A stretch of 22,586 nt of DNA from Bacteroidales bacterium (lineage in GTDB: Bacteria > Bacteroidota > Bacteroidia > Bacteroidales > F082). The stretch covers positions 1 to 22,586 of the forward strand of contig JALNZT010000054.1 of assembly GCA_023229135.1 (NCBI GenBank). Direction: 5' to 3'. The position numbers and the translations under genes were made by a program. Shown one piece after another: positions 1 through 7,861 of the stretch. Numbering within the stretch: position 1 is the stretch's first letter; the number at the start of each line of letters is the position of its first letter. The notes below the pieces were generated by a model. The model was given only the letters and a program-made list of their open reading frames with translations. It searched no databases and was not told the origin of the DNA.

Positions 1-1294
1 CATCAGAATTTGCACCCCTTATGCCGCCGGTAATTGCTCCAATATCAGCTCCAATCGTGATAGGTAAAGCCCACAATTGACCTGTTAAAATAGCTAAGGC
101 AGTAAATATAAACTCCCCACTCGGATCAGTATATTTCAGCGGGTTATTCCAGGCATAGCTGTAGCGGTTGTAGTTTTGGCTGTAATCCGGTGCCTGTACA
201 TAAGGGTCGGGCGAGAGGAAGCGTGCCAGGAAAGGATCGTAAACACGGCCGTTCATGTTTATTAAGCCAAACTGGCTGAGGTGTTCGTGGCCGGTAAAGC
301 CGCGATCGAATAGGGTGGGAGAAACATTGTAGTCTGTCCAGTCGTACGCGTTTCTACGGCGGCCCCAAGGATCGTAGCTCAGGTCTTCTAATATATTGCC
401 GGAGACATCTGTAATGCCCGTAATCGAACCCAAGTGATCTTTTAGTACATAATACAACTGCTCGCTGTTGGCTTGTTTCACCAAAATGCCAAACAAACCG
501 GTGGGGCTGTTGAGGTAGTGGATTTTTTGTTCAAATGTCGGAATGTCTCTTTTGGTTTCGTATTGCCCCAAGTAATAGGTGTCCGTAATAAGTGGTATTT
601 GCGCTCTATCATCAGCAATAAGTCGGCTGTATTTGCGCTGATTATTTGGCCCATAAATTATGTCAAGCTCATAGCTTATGCCACTGGGATATGCATTGCT
701 AAGGTTGCTTACCTTATTAAAAGGAGTATAAGTAATGCTTTGTTCCGGTGCAGCACTTACAAAAGCCGTTGTGGGTTGCGACACGCTGGTAACGGCATGT
801 GGTTTGCCCTGCGGGTATTGGTAATTATAACTGTCAAGAGCCGTGCTTACATCGGTTTTGCGGCTGATATTGCCGTTTGGCTGATACTGTAGTTCGGCAA
901 GGTTTTGGCTGTTTATGCTCCAGCTGGTGAGGCGGCTGTGCAGATCATCGTCATCATAAGTGAAGCTCTCGGTTAGTCCTCTGAGAGCATCAGTGCGATA
1001 GCTTAAATTTCCGGTTGTTGATTCAAAACCGTAGCGGTAGTCTTGAACTAAAGTCATAGTGGGTACTTTTCGCGCTATTGTACCCGTGGGATAGCCATAA
1101 TCATCGTAAGAATTTCTAATATAGAGGCTTGGGGATTGATAATTAATCCACTGCCCACGTTGGTTTTGCTGAGTGCCTTTCCACAAGCTTCCCCAGTAGC
1201 TGCCAAAAAACCCTAAAATACTGCTCATATCACCACCTTGGTTGTAAACGTACATTAGCGCAAAGCCACTGGGATAGGTGTAGGTTTCTAACAT
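1..1294 (-). CDS. Rhs-family protein, RHS repeat-associated core, 5'-truncated and running off the left edge
   Basis: Reverse-strand reading of the frame whose lowest codon is 2-4 gives YD-type repeats followed by a classic Rhs core: FDRGFTGHEHLSQFGLINMN near 310-250, then GRVYDPFLARFLSPDPYVQ, NRYSYAWNNPL and YTDPSGEF near 120. After the core it enters a hydrophobic tail (GQLWALPITIGADIGAITGG), the variable C-terminal part, which is cut by the window edge. Rhs proteins form large shells or filaments that carry a polymorphic C-terminal toxin or other tip, usually with secretion through T6SS or the general pathway. The first in-frame ATG is at 1294-1292, but recognisable Rhs sequence (GRISEKTETINQNSFTFGYAYN) continues upstream to about 1373, and the frame is then stopped at 1420-1418. 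No signal peptide or N-terminal Rhs domain is present. This is therefore probably an orphan or decaying Rhs 3' fragment. The family call is firm; whether it is functional is doubtful. Confidence 0.85.
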   Translation of the reverse strand, partial: MLETYTYPSGFALMYVYNQGGDMSSILGFFGSYWGSLWKGTQQNQRGQWINYQSPSLYIRNSYDDYGYPTGTIARKVPTMTLVQDYRYGFESTTGNLSYRTDALRGLTESFTYDDDDLHSRLTSWSINSQNLAELQYQPNGNISRKTDVSTALDSYNYQYPQGKPHAVTSVSQPTTAFVSAAPEQSITYTPFNKVSNLSNAYPSGISYELDIIYGPNNQRKYSRLIADDRAQIPLITDTYYLGQYETKRDIPTFEQKIHYLNSPTGLFGILVKQANSEQLYYVLKDHLGSITGITDVSGNILEDLSYDPWGRRRNAYDWTDYNVSPTLFDRGFTGHEHLSQFGLINMNGRVYDPFLARFLSPDPYVQAPDYSQNYNRYSYAWNNPLKYTDPSGEFIFTALAILTGQLWALPITIGADIGAITGGIRGANSD

Positions 1295-1464
1295 ACCGGT
1301 TGATTTGTTGTAAGCGTAGCCAAAGGTAAAACTATTTTGGTTAATGGTTTCGGTTTTTTCGGAAATTCTTCCTCTAAAAAGGATTGCATATTGCCACCAT
1401 GCAAATCGATGGACAACTTACAAATCAGAAACTTACTATCAAACAAGTTCTGCAAACGGAAGTC

Positions 1465-1503
1465 AAAAAAGGCTGCCTGAAATGATTCGGGCAGCCTTTT
1501 TTT
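1465..1503 (-). terminator. Intrinsic terminator after hutU, bidirectional in form
   Basis: GGCTGCCTGAA (1471-1481) pairs with TTCGGGCAGCC (1486-1496) around a four-base loop, giving an 11-bp stem with one G-T wobble. It is flanked by six A at 1465-1470 and seven T at 1497-1503. On the minus strand the A run becomes the U tract, placing it about 20 bases after the hutU stop. It also separates hutU from the Rhs fragment. Confidence 0.88.
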
Positions 1504-1522
1504 ATAGGTGAAAGTTTTATTT

Positions 1523-3538
1523 TTATAACTCCAAAGCTTTATCAATCAGCGTTTCATCAGCAAAATTTGGCAGCGTTACCTCTAGCAAAGGCTCCTGCTG
1601 CATAGCACGTTTGATCGCAAAAACAGCTTCTTCATTTCTGGCCCAGCTGCGTCTGGCGATGCCGTTATTTACATCCCAGTGAAGCATCATGCGCAAGCGA
1701 CGATCGGCTTCGGTAGTGCCATCGAGCAGCATGCCAAAACCGCCGTTGATCACTTCGCCCCAACCCACGCCGCCGCCATTGTGAATAGAAACCCAGGTGG
1801 CTCCTCTAAAGGCGTCACCAATCACATTTTGGATAGCCATGTCAGCTGTATAGCTCGATCCGTCGTATATATTTGAGGTTTCGCGATAGGGCGAATCCGT
1901 TCCGGAAACATCGTGGTGATCGCGTCCAAGAATTACCGGACCGCTCAATTCGCCGGCAGCAATGGCTTTGTTAAAAGCCGCCGCGATTTTTATCCGGCCT
2001 TCTGCATCGGCATACAAAATACGCGCCTGCGACCCAACCACCATTTTGTTTTTCTGCGCTTCCTTGATCCAGTGGATATTATCATTCATCTGCTCTTTGA
2101 TTTCGGCGGGTGCTGTTTTAGCAATCTCTTCGAGTACTTCGCAGGCAATCTTATCGGTCTTTACCAAATCCTCAGGATCTGATGAAGCACAAACCCACCT
2201 AAAAGGCCCGAAACCATAGTCGAAGCATTTTGGCCCCATAATATCCTGCACGTAGGAAGGATATTTAAAGTCGCCTTTTTCGTTCAGGATATCCGCGCCG
2301 GCGCGACTGCTTTCTAACAAAAAGGCATTGCCATAATCAAAGAAATACATCCCTGCTTTCGTCAGCTTATTGATGGCTTCCACCTGCCTGACAAGGGATT
2401 GCTGCACCAACTCTTTGAATTTTTCAGGATTCTCTGCCATCATGACATTGCTTTCTTCGTAAGACACATCAACCGGATAATAACCTCCTGCCCATGGATT
2501 ATGCAAAGAAGTTTGGTCGGAACCCATATCCACATCTATCTCGCGTGCTGCAAGGCGTTCCCAGAGTGTAACGATATTACCAAGGAAAGCGATGGAGTGC
2601 GCTTCATTTTTCTGTTTCCAAAGCAATGCGGCATCAATAGCTGCATCGGCATCTTCAATAATCTCATCAACCCAGCCCTGTTCATGGCGTTTACGTGCTG
2701 CTTTAGGATTTATCTCAGCAGTAATGCTTACCACGCCGGCTATATTTCCGGCTTTAGGCTGCGCGCCGCTCATACCGCCAAGTCCGGAGGTTATAAATAA
2801 TTTTATACCCCCTTTATAATTCGGATGCTGCCTCATTCTGCCGGCATTCAGCACTGTGATTGTTGTTCCGTGGACAATACCCTGCGGCCCGATATACATA
2901 AACGAACCTGCTGTCATTTGTCCGTATTGCGAAACACCCAGCGCGTTAAATTTCTCCCAATCATCAGGTTTTGAGTAATTTGGAATAACCATGCCGTTTG
3001 TAACTACCACACGTGGCGCATCAGGATGCGAAGGGAAAAGCCCCATCGGATGGCCCGAATACATGGCTAAAGTTTGTTTATCCGTCATTTTTGCCAGATA
3101 CTGCATGGTGAGTAAATACTGCGCCCAGTTTTGGAACACCGCGCCATTTCCGCCATAGGTAATCAACTCATGCGGATGTTGTGCCACAGCATAATCCAGG
3201 TTGTTGCTCAACATGAGCATAATAGCTGCCGCTTGCTTGCTTTGATGCGGAAAATCGTTGATTTTTCGGGCTGAAATTTTATACTCAGGGCGAAAGCGAT
3301 ACATATAGATACGACCGAATTTTTCCAGTTCGTCCGCAAACTCTTTGGCCAGAACAGCGTGGTGCCGTTCAGGGAAATAGCGCAACGCATTTTTTAAGGC
3401 GAGCTTTTTCTCTTCCTTAGTTAAGATTGGCTTACGCTTTGGGGCGTGATTGATAGTTGAATCGTAATCTTTTGGCTGTGGAAGTTCATTTGGAATTCCT
3501 TGAAGAACAGCATTTTGAAACTCATTTTGTGGGCTCAT
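1523..3538 (-). CDS. hutU: Urocanate hydratase (urocanase), long form
   Basis: Cytoplasmic NAD+-dependent enzyme of histidine degradation, converting urocanate to 4-imidazolone-5-propionate. The 671-residue protein carries the glycine-rich NAD-binding motif SGLGGMSGAQ (251-260), the conserved FGPFRWVC ending at Cys450, which matches the active-site cysteine of the family (Cys410 in Pseudomonas putida), and GRDHHDVSGTDSPYRETSN (538-556). It is about 110 residues longer than the usual proteobacterial enzyme (about 557 aa) and close in length and motif wording to the animal UROC1 type, with an extra N-terminal stretch and insertions. After the Cys it reads ASSDPEDL, where TSGDP or similar is more common. 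No hutH, hutI or formiminotransferase gene is adjacent, so the rest of the pathway must lie elsewhere. A TAnnTTTG box lies 24 bases before the ATG and a strong terminator follows the stop, so it appears to be transcribed alone. Confidence 0.97.
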   Translation of the reverse strand: MSPQNEFQNAVLQGIPNELPQPKDYDSTINHAPKRKPILTKEEKKLALKNALRYFPERHHAVLAKEFADELEKFGRIYMYRFRPEYKISARKINDFPHQSKQAAAIMLMLSNNLDYAVAQHPHELITYGGNGAVFQNWAQYLLTMQYLAKMTDKQTLAMYSGHPMGLFPSHPDAPRVVVTNGMVIPNYSKPDDWEKFNALGVSQYGQMTAGSFMYIGPQGIVHGTTITVLNAGRMRQHPNYKGGIKLFITSGLGGMSGAQPKAGNIAGVVSITAEINPKAARKRHEQGWVDEIIEDADAAIDAALLWKQKNEAHSIAFLGNIVTLWERLAAREIDVDMGSDQTSLHNPWAGGYYPVDVSYEESNVMMAENPEKFKELVQQSLVRQVEAINKLTKAGMYFFDYGNAFLLESSRAGADILNEKGDFKYPSYVQDIMGPKCFDYGFGPFRWVCASSDPEDLVKTDKIACEVLEEIAKTAPAEIKEQMNDNIHWIKEAQKNKMVVGSQARILYADAEGRIKIAAAFNKAIAAGELSGPVILGRDHHDVSGTDSPYRETSNIYDGSSYTADMAIQNVIGDAFRGATWVSIHNGGGVGWGEVINGGFGMLLDGTTEADRRLRMMLHWDVNNGIARRSWARNEEAVFAIKRAMQQEPLLEVTLPNFADETLIDKALEL

Positions 3539-3561
3539 TCTGTCAATATTTTTAGATACTG

Positions 3562-3569
3562 CAAAGTTA
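3562..3569 (-). promoter_or_regulatory. Candidate -7 box for hutU
   Basis: The minus strand reads TAACTTTG, an exact match to the Bacteroidota -7 consensus TAnnTTTG, 24 bases before the hutU ATG. I see no good -33 TTTG at 19-21 bases upstream, so this is only a candidate. Confidence 0.45.
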
Positions 3570-3663
3570 GCAAAAAGCCGCCTTTGGAGCAGTCAATTTC
3601 AAAACAAAAGAAGGTGGGTAGTATCCTGAACCCAACTTGCAGCGAAGAGTTTTGCAAAATGGG

Positions 3664-4272
3664 TTAGTGCTGCTCCCGGCTGTTTTCCATGATCAGCAGC
3701 AGCAGAGCCCTGGCTCGAAAAAGTTGCGCCTTCACCGTACCCAGTGGTAGATTGAGTTTCTGGCAAATCTCTTCGTAGCTATACTCATCAAAATAACGCA
3801 GCAAGATCAGGTTTTTGTAGTGTGGTTTGAGTTTGTCCACCACATGATGCATATGTTTAATTTTCTGCAAACGCATCATATTTTCCTCTGGATCAATAGT
3901 TTCCGAATCTATATCATCAAGTATCTCATCCTGTTTGTCTGCTGTCCAGTTCATCTCACTTGCCGATGGGATGCGTTTATGCTTGCGCATGAAGTCGATG
4001 CAATTATTGGAAGCTATGCGATAGAGCCAAGTCGAAAAAGCAAAATCAGCGGTATATTTTCGTAGATTTTTAAAGGCTTTTCCAAAGGCTTCTATGGTCA
4101 GATCTTCGGCATCCAGGTGACTGTTGGACATTTTAAGCATCAAAAAGTAAATGGCATCGCGATATAGGCGCAACAATTCCGCGTAGGCTTTTTGGTCGCC
4201 CTCATTGAGTGCCCTGTTGATAAGCACCAGATCGCGTTTCGCTTTTTCGGTTAAATGCGTTTTTACTTCCAT
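3664..4272 (-). CDS. ECF-type sigma-70 family RNA polymerase sigma factor
   Basis: A 202-residue sigma factor of the group 4 (ECF) size. Region 2 covers about residues 25-98, including DAEDLTIEAFGKAF (core binding) and FSTWLYRIASNNCIDFMRK (-10 recognition). Region 4 covers about 138-195, with LRYFDEYSYEEICQKLNLPL and the recognition helix GTVKAQLFRARALL. The two domains are joined by an acidic linker (DEILDDIDSETIDPEE) that lacks region 3. The ATG lies inside the last codons of the upstream glycosyltransferase (overlap 4263-4272), so translation is probably coupled. No anti-sigma factor is encoded next to it; the following gene is hutU, 125 bases away. The regulon cannot be read from the window. 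Confidence 0.93.
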   Translation of the reverse strand: MEVKTHLTEKAKRDLVLINRALNEGDQKAYAELLRLYRDAIYFLMLKMSNSHLDAEDLTIEAFGKAFKNLRKYTADFAFSTWLYRIASNNCIDFMRKHKRIPSASEMNWTADKQDEILDDIDSETIDPEENMMRLQKIKHMHHVVDKLKPHYKNLILLRYFDEYSYEEICQKLNLPLGTVKAQLFRARALLLLIMENSREQH

Positions 4273-5429
4273 TTTGGTTTTTTGGCCAGCGAGTTTGATA
4301 CTGCCAGCAAGGGTGTAAAAATAACAAAAAAGATTTCAGCCCAGGGATAAATCCAGAAAAGCCCTTTCTCGCCCAGCTTTTGACTGGCCTTTGAAAAAAC
4401 AATCCACTGGCTGATTAGACGCAGCAAAAACACAAAAACCACTATTCCATAATATATATAGGGGTGCGGATTCATGATTGCAAAAGGCGTAACGACAAGC
4501 AAAGCCACAAAGCCGGCGTAAAAAAGCAGTTGGGAACCAGCATACATGCCAAGCAAAAATTTAACAGAAAATGTATAATAAAAACCTGTACTCAGATGAC
4601 GACGCTTTTGCCTTATCCAGGCCGAAAATGTCTTTTTTGGGATCGAAACCATCCGATTTTCAGCAGAAATCAAAACGTCGGTATTGTGTTTTTTGGCCAC
4701 CTGACTGATAAATAAATCATCATCGCCGGAGCTGATTTTATAGTGCGAGGTAAATCCTTTATTCTTCAAGAACAAGCTTTTACGGTATGACAAATTTCGT
4801 CCCACACCCATATACGGCTTACCAATTAAGGCCAGCGACAAATACTGCATCGCGATATGAAGGGTGTCAAAACGGATGATTTTATTGAGCAAACCTGGTT
4901 TTTTTTCATAAGGCCCGTAAGCCAAAAGCACTTCTGTTTTCGGCTGATACGCCTGCATCATCTGTTTGATCCATTGGTCATTTTCAGGATAGCAATCGGC
5001 ATCGGTGAGCAACAATAAATCATTTTTGGCCGACTTAATTCCCATGCTCAACGGGAATTTTTTGCCCTGAAAAAAATTCAAGCTTTGGGTCAGCTGCACC
5101 ACTTTAAGTTTTTTGTTTTCGCGTGCCAGCTGATCTAAAAACTCAGACGATTCGTCATCCGAGCAGTCGTTTACCACCACCACTTCAAAGTCGGGATAGT
5201 CTTGCGCTAAAATCAGAGGCAAAAATTGCTCCAGGTTATGAAATTCATTTCTGGCCGAGATAACAACGGAAACAGCCTCCTGCATTGACGAGACTGCATC
5301 TCCTCCATTTTTCTGACGATAAAAAGCCAGTCGTCCAAAAACAAGCCAATAGTAAACCAACTGCACCAAAAAAGCCAGAATAAAAACGACAAACAAAGCA
5401 AAACCGACAGAAAAGTAGATTATCTCCAT
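4263..5429 (-). CDS. Membrane-bound family 2 glycosyltransferase
   Basis: Processive-type GT-A glycosyltransferase (GT2/cellulose-synthase-like fold) acting at the inner membrane, substrate unknown. Counting from a TTG at 5438, there is an N-terminal membrane segment (about 7-34) and a nucleotide-sugar domain with VVISARNE (58-65), VVVVNDCSDD (86-95), the DxD motif in LLTDADCYP (DAD 146-148), GVGRNLSYR (211-219) and SGDDDLF (237-243, catalytic acidic pair). RQKRRH (276-281) sits where QxxRW is expected. Three hydrophobic segments follow (about 295-320, 327-348, 360-380). I prefer the ATG at 5429, which gives 388 residues and still keeps the membrane segment. It shares ten bases with the downstream sigma factor gene, suggesting a two-gene operon, and diverges from tgt. 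A role in cell-envelope glycan or glycolipid synthesis is inference. Confidence 0.9.
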   Translation of the reverse strand: MEIIYFSVGFALFVVFILAFLVQLVYYWLVFGRLAFYRQKNGGDAVSSMQEAVSVVISARNEFHNLEQFLPLILAQDYPDFEVVVVNDCSDDESSEFLDQLARENKKLKVVQLTQSLNFFQGKKFPLSMGIKSAKNDLLLLTDADCYPENDQWIKQMMQAYQPKTEVLLAYGPYEKKPGLLNKIIRFDTLHIAMQYLSLALIGKPYMGVGRNLSYRKSLFLKNKGFTSHYKISSGDDDLFISQVAKKHNTDVLISAENRMVSIPKKTFSAWIRQKRRHLSTGFYYTFSVKFLLGMYAGSQLLFYAGFVALLVVTPFAIMNPHPYIYYGIVVFVFLLRLISQWIVFSKASQKLGEKGLFWIYPWAEIFFVIFTPLLAVSNSLAKKPKWK

Positions 5430-5456
5430 GGAGGGCAACTGATTTTAAAGCTCGGG

Positions 5457-5493
5457 CAAAATTATCCAATCTTTACGATTTGGCTTACCTTTG
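5457..5493. promoter_or_regulatory. Divergent -7 boxes between the glycosyltransferase and tgt
   Basis: The plus strand has TACCTTTG at 5486-5493, 15 bases before the tgt ATG. The minus strand has TAATTTTG at 5464-5457, 27 bases before the glycosyltransferase ATG. Both match TAnnTTTG exactly. Neither has a clear TTTG at -33. With the boxes only 21 bases apart, the two polymerase footprints would overlap. Confidence 0.4.
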
Positions 5494-5508
5494 CCGAAAT
5501 TTTTACGG

Positions 5509-6639
5509 ATGGATTTTAAGATCAGGGACACAGATCCAAAAAGTGCAGCACGGGCAGGAACATTAATTACCGATCACGGAACGATAGAAACACCGATTTT
5601 TATGCCTGTTGGTACAGCCGGTACGGTAAAAGCGGTGCATCAACGCGACCTTTATGAGGATGTGCAAGCCCAGATTATTCTTGGAAATACGTATCATCTT
5701 TATTTGCGTCCCGGCCTGGATATTCTATCAGAAGCCGGTGGGCTGCATAAGTTCATCGGCTGGAACAAGCCCATACTGACCGACAGTGGTGGCTACCAGG
5801 TTTATTCGCTCAGCGACAGGCGCAAACTGACCGAAGAGGGCGTAACTTTTCAATCGCATATCGACGGCTCGCGCCATAAGTTTACGCCTGAACGGGTGAT
5901 GGATATTCAACGAACAATCGGTGCCGATATTATTATGGCTTTCGACGAATGCACGCCCTATCCCTGTGATTACGATTATGCCGTAAGATCAACAGCAATA
6001 ACCCATCAATGGCTACAACGCTGCGTGAAACAGCTTGCCGAAACCGATCCGCATTATGGCTATAACCAGAGCTTGTTTCCGATAGTTCAGGGCTCTACCT
6101 ATAAAGATTTACGCAAACATTCAGCCGAAACCATCGCTGCTGTTGGCGCTGATGGCAACGCTATTGGCGGGCTTTCGGTGGGCGAACCTGCCGAAATGAT
6201 GTATGAAATGACCGAATTGGTTTGCAGCATACTTCCTGCCGACAAGCCCCGCTATTTGATGGGCGTGGGGACTCCCGCCAACATCCTGGAAAGCATCGCG
6301 CTGGGCATTGATATGTTCGACTGTGTGATGCCAACACGCAATGCCCGCAACGGCATGCTATTTACCAGCAACGGCATCATCAATATGCGCAACGCAAAAT
6401 GGAAAGCCGACTTTGGCCCAATTGATGAAAACGGACTTTCTTTTGTGGATAAACAATATTCGAGGGCCTATTTACGTCATCTTTTTGTGGCCGGCGAAAT
6501 GCTCGGGAGCATGATCGCAAGCCTGCACAATCTCTCGTTTTATTTATGGCTTGTAAAAGAAGCCCGGAAGCATATTTTGGCAGGAGATTTTGCAAGCTGG
6601 AAACAAATGATGGTGCCAAAAATATCACAACGCCTGTAG
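5509..6639 (+). CDS. tgt: tRNA-guanine transglycosylase (queuine tRNA-ribosyltransferase)
   Basis: Cytoplasmic enzyme that swaps guanine-34 of tRNA Asp, Asn, His and Tyr for preQ1 in queuosine biosynthesis. From the ATG at 5509 (376 aa) the start MDFKIRDTD fits the family; the frame also opens at a TTG six codons earlier, which I reject. Conserved motifs are present: TPIFMPVGTAG, LTDSGGYQVYS (general base Asp92), GGLSVGE, YLMGVGTP and FDCVMPTRNARNG (nucleophile Asp271, then the tRNA-binding part). The usual zinc motif CxCxxC before YSRAYLRHL is absent: the sequence reads DENGLSFVDKQYSRAYLRHL with no cysteine, although the histidine of SLHNL (His340) remains. It stands three bases before the LptF/LptG gene and is probably co-transcribed with it. 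The function call is firm; zinc dependence is doubtful. Confidence 0.95.
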   Translation: MDFKIRDTDPKSAARAGTLITDHGTIETPIFMPVGTAGTVKAVHQRDLYEDVQAQIILGNTYHLYLRPGLDILSEAGGLHKFIGWNKPILTDSGGYQVYSLSDRRKLTEEGVTFQSHIDGSRHKFTPERVMDIQRTIGADIIMAFDECTPYPCDYDYAVRSTAITHQWLQRCVKQLAETDPHYGYNQSLFPIVQGSTYKDLRKHSAETIAAVGADGNAIGGLSVGEPAEMMYEMTELVCSILPADKPRYLMGVGTPANILESIALGIDMFDCVMPTRNARNGMLFTSNGIINMRNAKWKADFGPIDENGLSFVDKQYSRAYLRHLFVAGEMLGSMIASLHNLSFYLWLVKEARKHILAGDFASWKQMMVPKISQRL

Positions 6640-6642
6640 TCT

Positions 6643-7728
6643 ATGAAGCTGATTGACTGGTATATTTTCAAAAAATTCATCGGTACTTTTTTTTATGCAA
6701 TCTCATTGCTGATTATCATCGTCATCATCTTTGATATCTCAGAAAACATTGAAGACTTTTTGAAAAATAATGCACCCATCGGCGAGATAATCGTGGACTA
6801 CTACATCAATTTCATTCCTTATTTTATTAACCTTTTCGTTTACCTTTTCACTTTTATTTCGGTAATCTTCTTCACCAGCAAAATGGCCGGAAACAGCGAA
6901 ATTATTGCTATACTGAGCAGCGGTATTAGTTTTATGAGGATGCTGAGGCCTTATCTTTTTGCCTCTTTATTGCTCGCTTTTCTCTCTTTTTATCTCGGTA
7001 ATTTTTTAATCCCACAAACCAACCAAATCAGGCGCGTTTTCAAGGATAAATACATGGAAGACCTCTCCAAAGATAAAGACCGCAATATCCACCTACAAAT
7101 TGAGAAAGGCATTTTTGTTTTTGTAGAAAACTACAACAACAAGCAGCAAACCGGCTATAGGTTTACTATTGAGCGTTTTAACGGAGAAGAGATGAAATAT
7201 AAACTCATTGCCGACCGTATTGAATACGATACCAGTCGCGCCGTTAACAATGCCTGGAAAATTATAAACTACTCAGAACGCTTTATCGACGGCATCAATG
7301 AGCATATTGAAAAGGGAAAGATAAAAGACACGACGCTCAATTTGCTGCCGACAGATTTATATAAGATTAAAGAGGATTTTGAGGTGATGAACTTTTGGGA
7401 ATTGCGTGATCATATCAGCAAAGAGCGGCTGAAAGGCTCGGTTGGCGTAGTAAATTACGAAGTTGAAATGCAGAAAAGACTGGCATCTCCAGCAGCCATT
7501 TTAATACTTACTTTTATTGGTGCAGCACTTTCCAGCCGCAAGGTGCGAGGCGGCATTGGTGTGCATCTTGGAATGGGCATCGCCATCACTTTTTCGTATA
7601 TCCTGTTCATGCAGTTTTCAACCGTATTTGCTACTTATGGAAACCTCTCCCCTATCCTGGCAGCCTGGATTCCAAATATTATTTACACCGTTTTGGGCGT
7701 TTATTTAATCATAAAAGCACCAAAATAA
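6643..7728 (+). CDS. LptF/LptG-family (YjgP/YjgQ) permease
   Basis: Inner-membrane subunit of the LptBFG ABC exporter that extracts lipopolysaccharide from the inner membrane and feeds it to the LptC-LptA bridge. The 361 residues show the family layout: three N-terminal membrane segments (about 12-31, 55-78, 100-124), a periplasmic beta-jellyroll-like domain (about 130-270), and three C-terminal segments (about 282-298, 306-330, 337-358). The N-terminal LIDWYIFKKFIGTFFYAI and the SRKVRGGIGVHLG loop are typical. Bacteroidota often carry two paralogues, and I cannot tell LptF from LptG here. It begins three bases after the tgt stop, so it is almost certainly in the tgt transcript. No terminator is evident after it. 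Confidence 0.92.
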   Translation: MKLIDWYIFKKFIGTFFYAISLLIIIVIIFDISENIEDFLKNNAPIGEIIVDYYINFIPYFINLFVYLFTFISVIFFTSKMAGNSEIIAILSSGISFMRMLRPYLFASLLLAFLSFYLGNFLIPQTNQIRRVFKDKYMEDLSKDKDRNIHLQIEKGIFVFVENYNNKQQTGYRFTIERFNGEEMKYKLIADRIEYDTSRAVNNAWKIINYSERFIDGINEHIEKGKIKDTTLNLLPTDLYKIKEDFEVMNFWELRDHISKERLKGSVGVVNYEVEMQKRLASPAAILILTFIGAALSSRKVRGGIGVHLGMGIAITFSYILFMQFSTVFATYGNLSPILAAWIPNIIYTVLGVYLIIKAPK

Positions 7729-7834
7729 TTCTAAATTATTAGCTTATTGGTTTTTAGACAAAGTTTTGACCCAAAAAATATCGCCATTTTAAAATCAAAA
7801 ATCTTAATCAGTCCCAAAACTGCTTCCATTTTCC

Positions 7835-7842
7835 TAAATTTG
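7835..7842 (+). promoter_or_regulatory. Candidate -7 box for the GH3-like gene
   Basis: TAAATTTG matches TAnnTTTG exactly and lies 20 bases before the ATG at 7862, within a 133-base intergenic region that otherwise shows only AT-rich sequence. No TTTG at the -33 position is apparent. Confidence 0.4.
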
Positions 7843-7861
7843 CCGCATATCACAACTATCT

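Noticed and set aside
473..892. 139-codon open frame on the plus strand
   Set aside because: It lies antisense to the Rhs core gene, and its product matches nothing I know. The minus frame gives unmistakable Rhs motifs.
1288..1545. 85-codon minus-strand open frame across the hutU terminator
   Set aside because: It reads through the terminator hairpin and the hutU stop region and then shadows the Rhs frame. No domain is visible.
5430..5438. TTG start for the glycosyltransferase, three codons before the ATG
   Set aside because: It adds only MPS before MEII, and an ATG at 5429 gives a normal membrane-anchor start.
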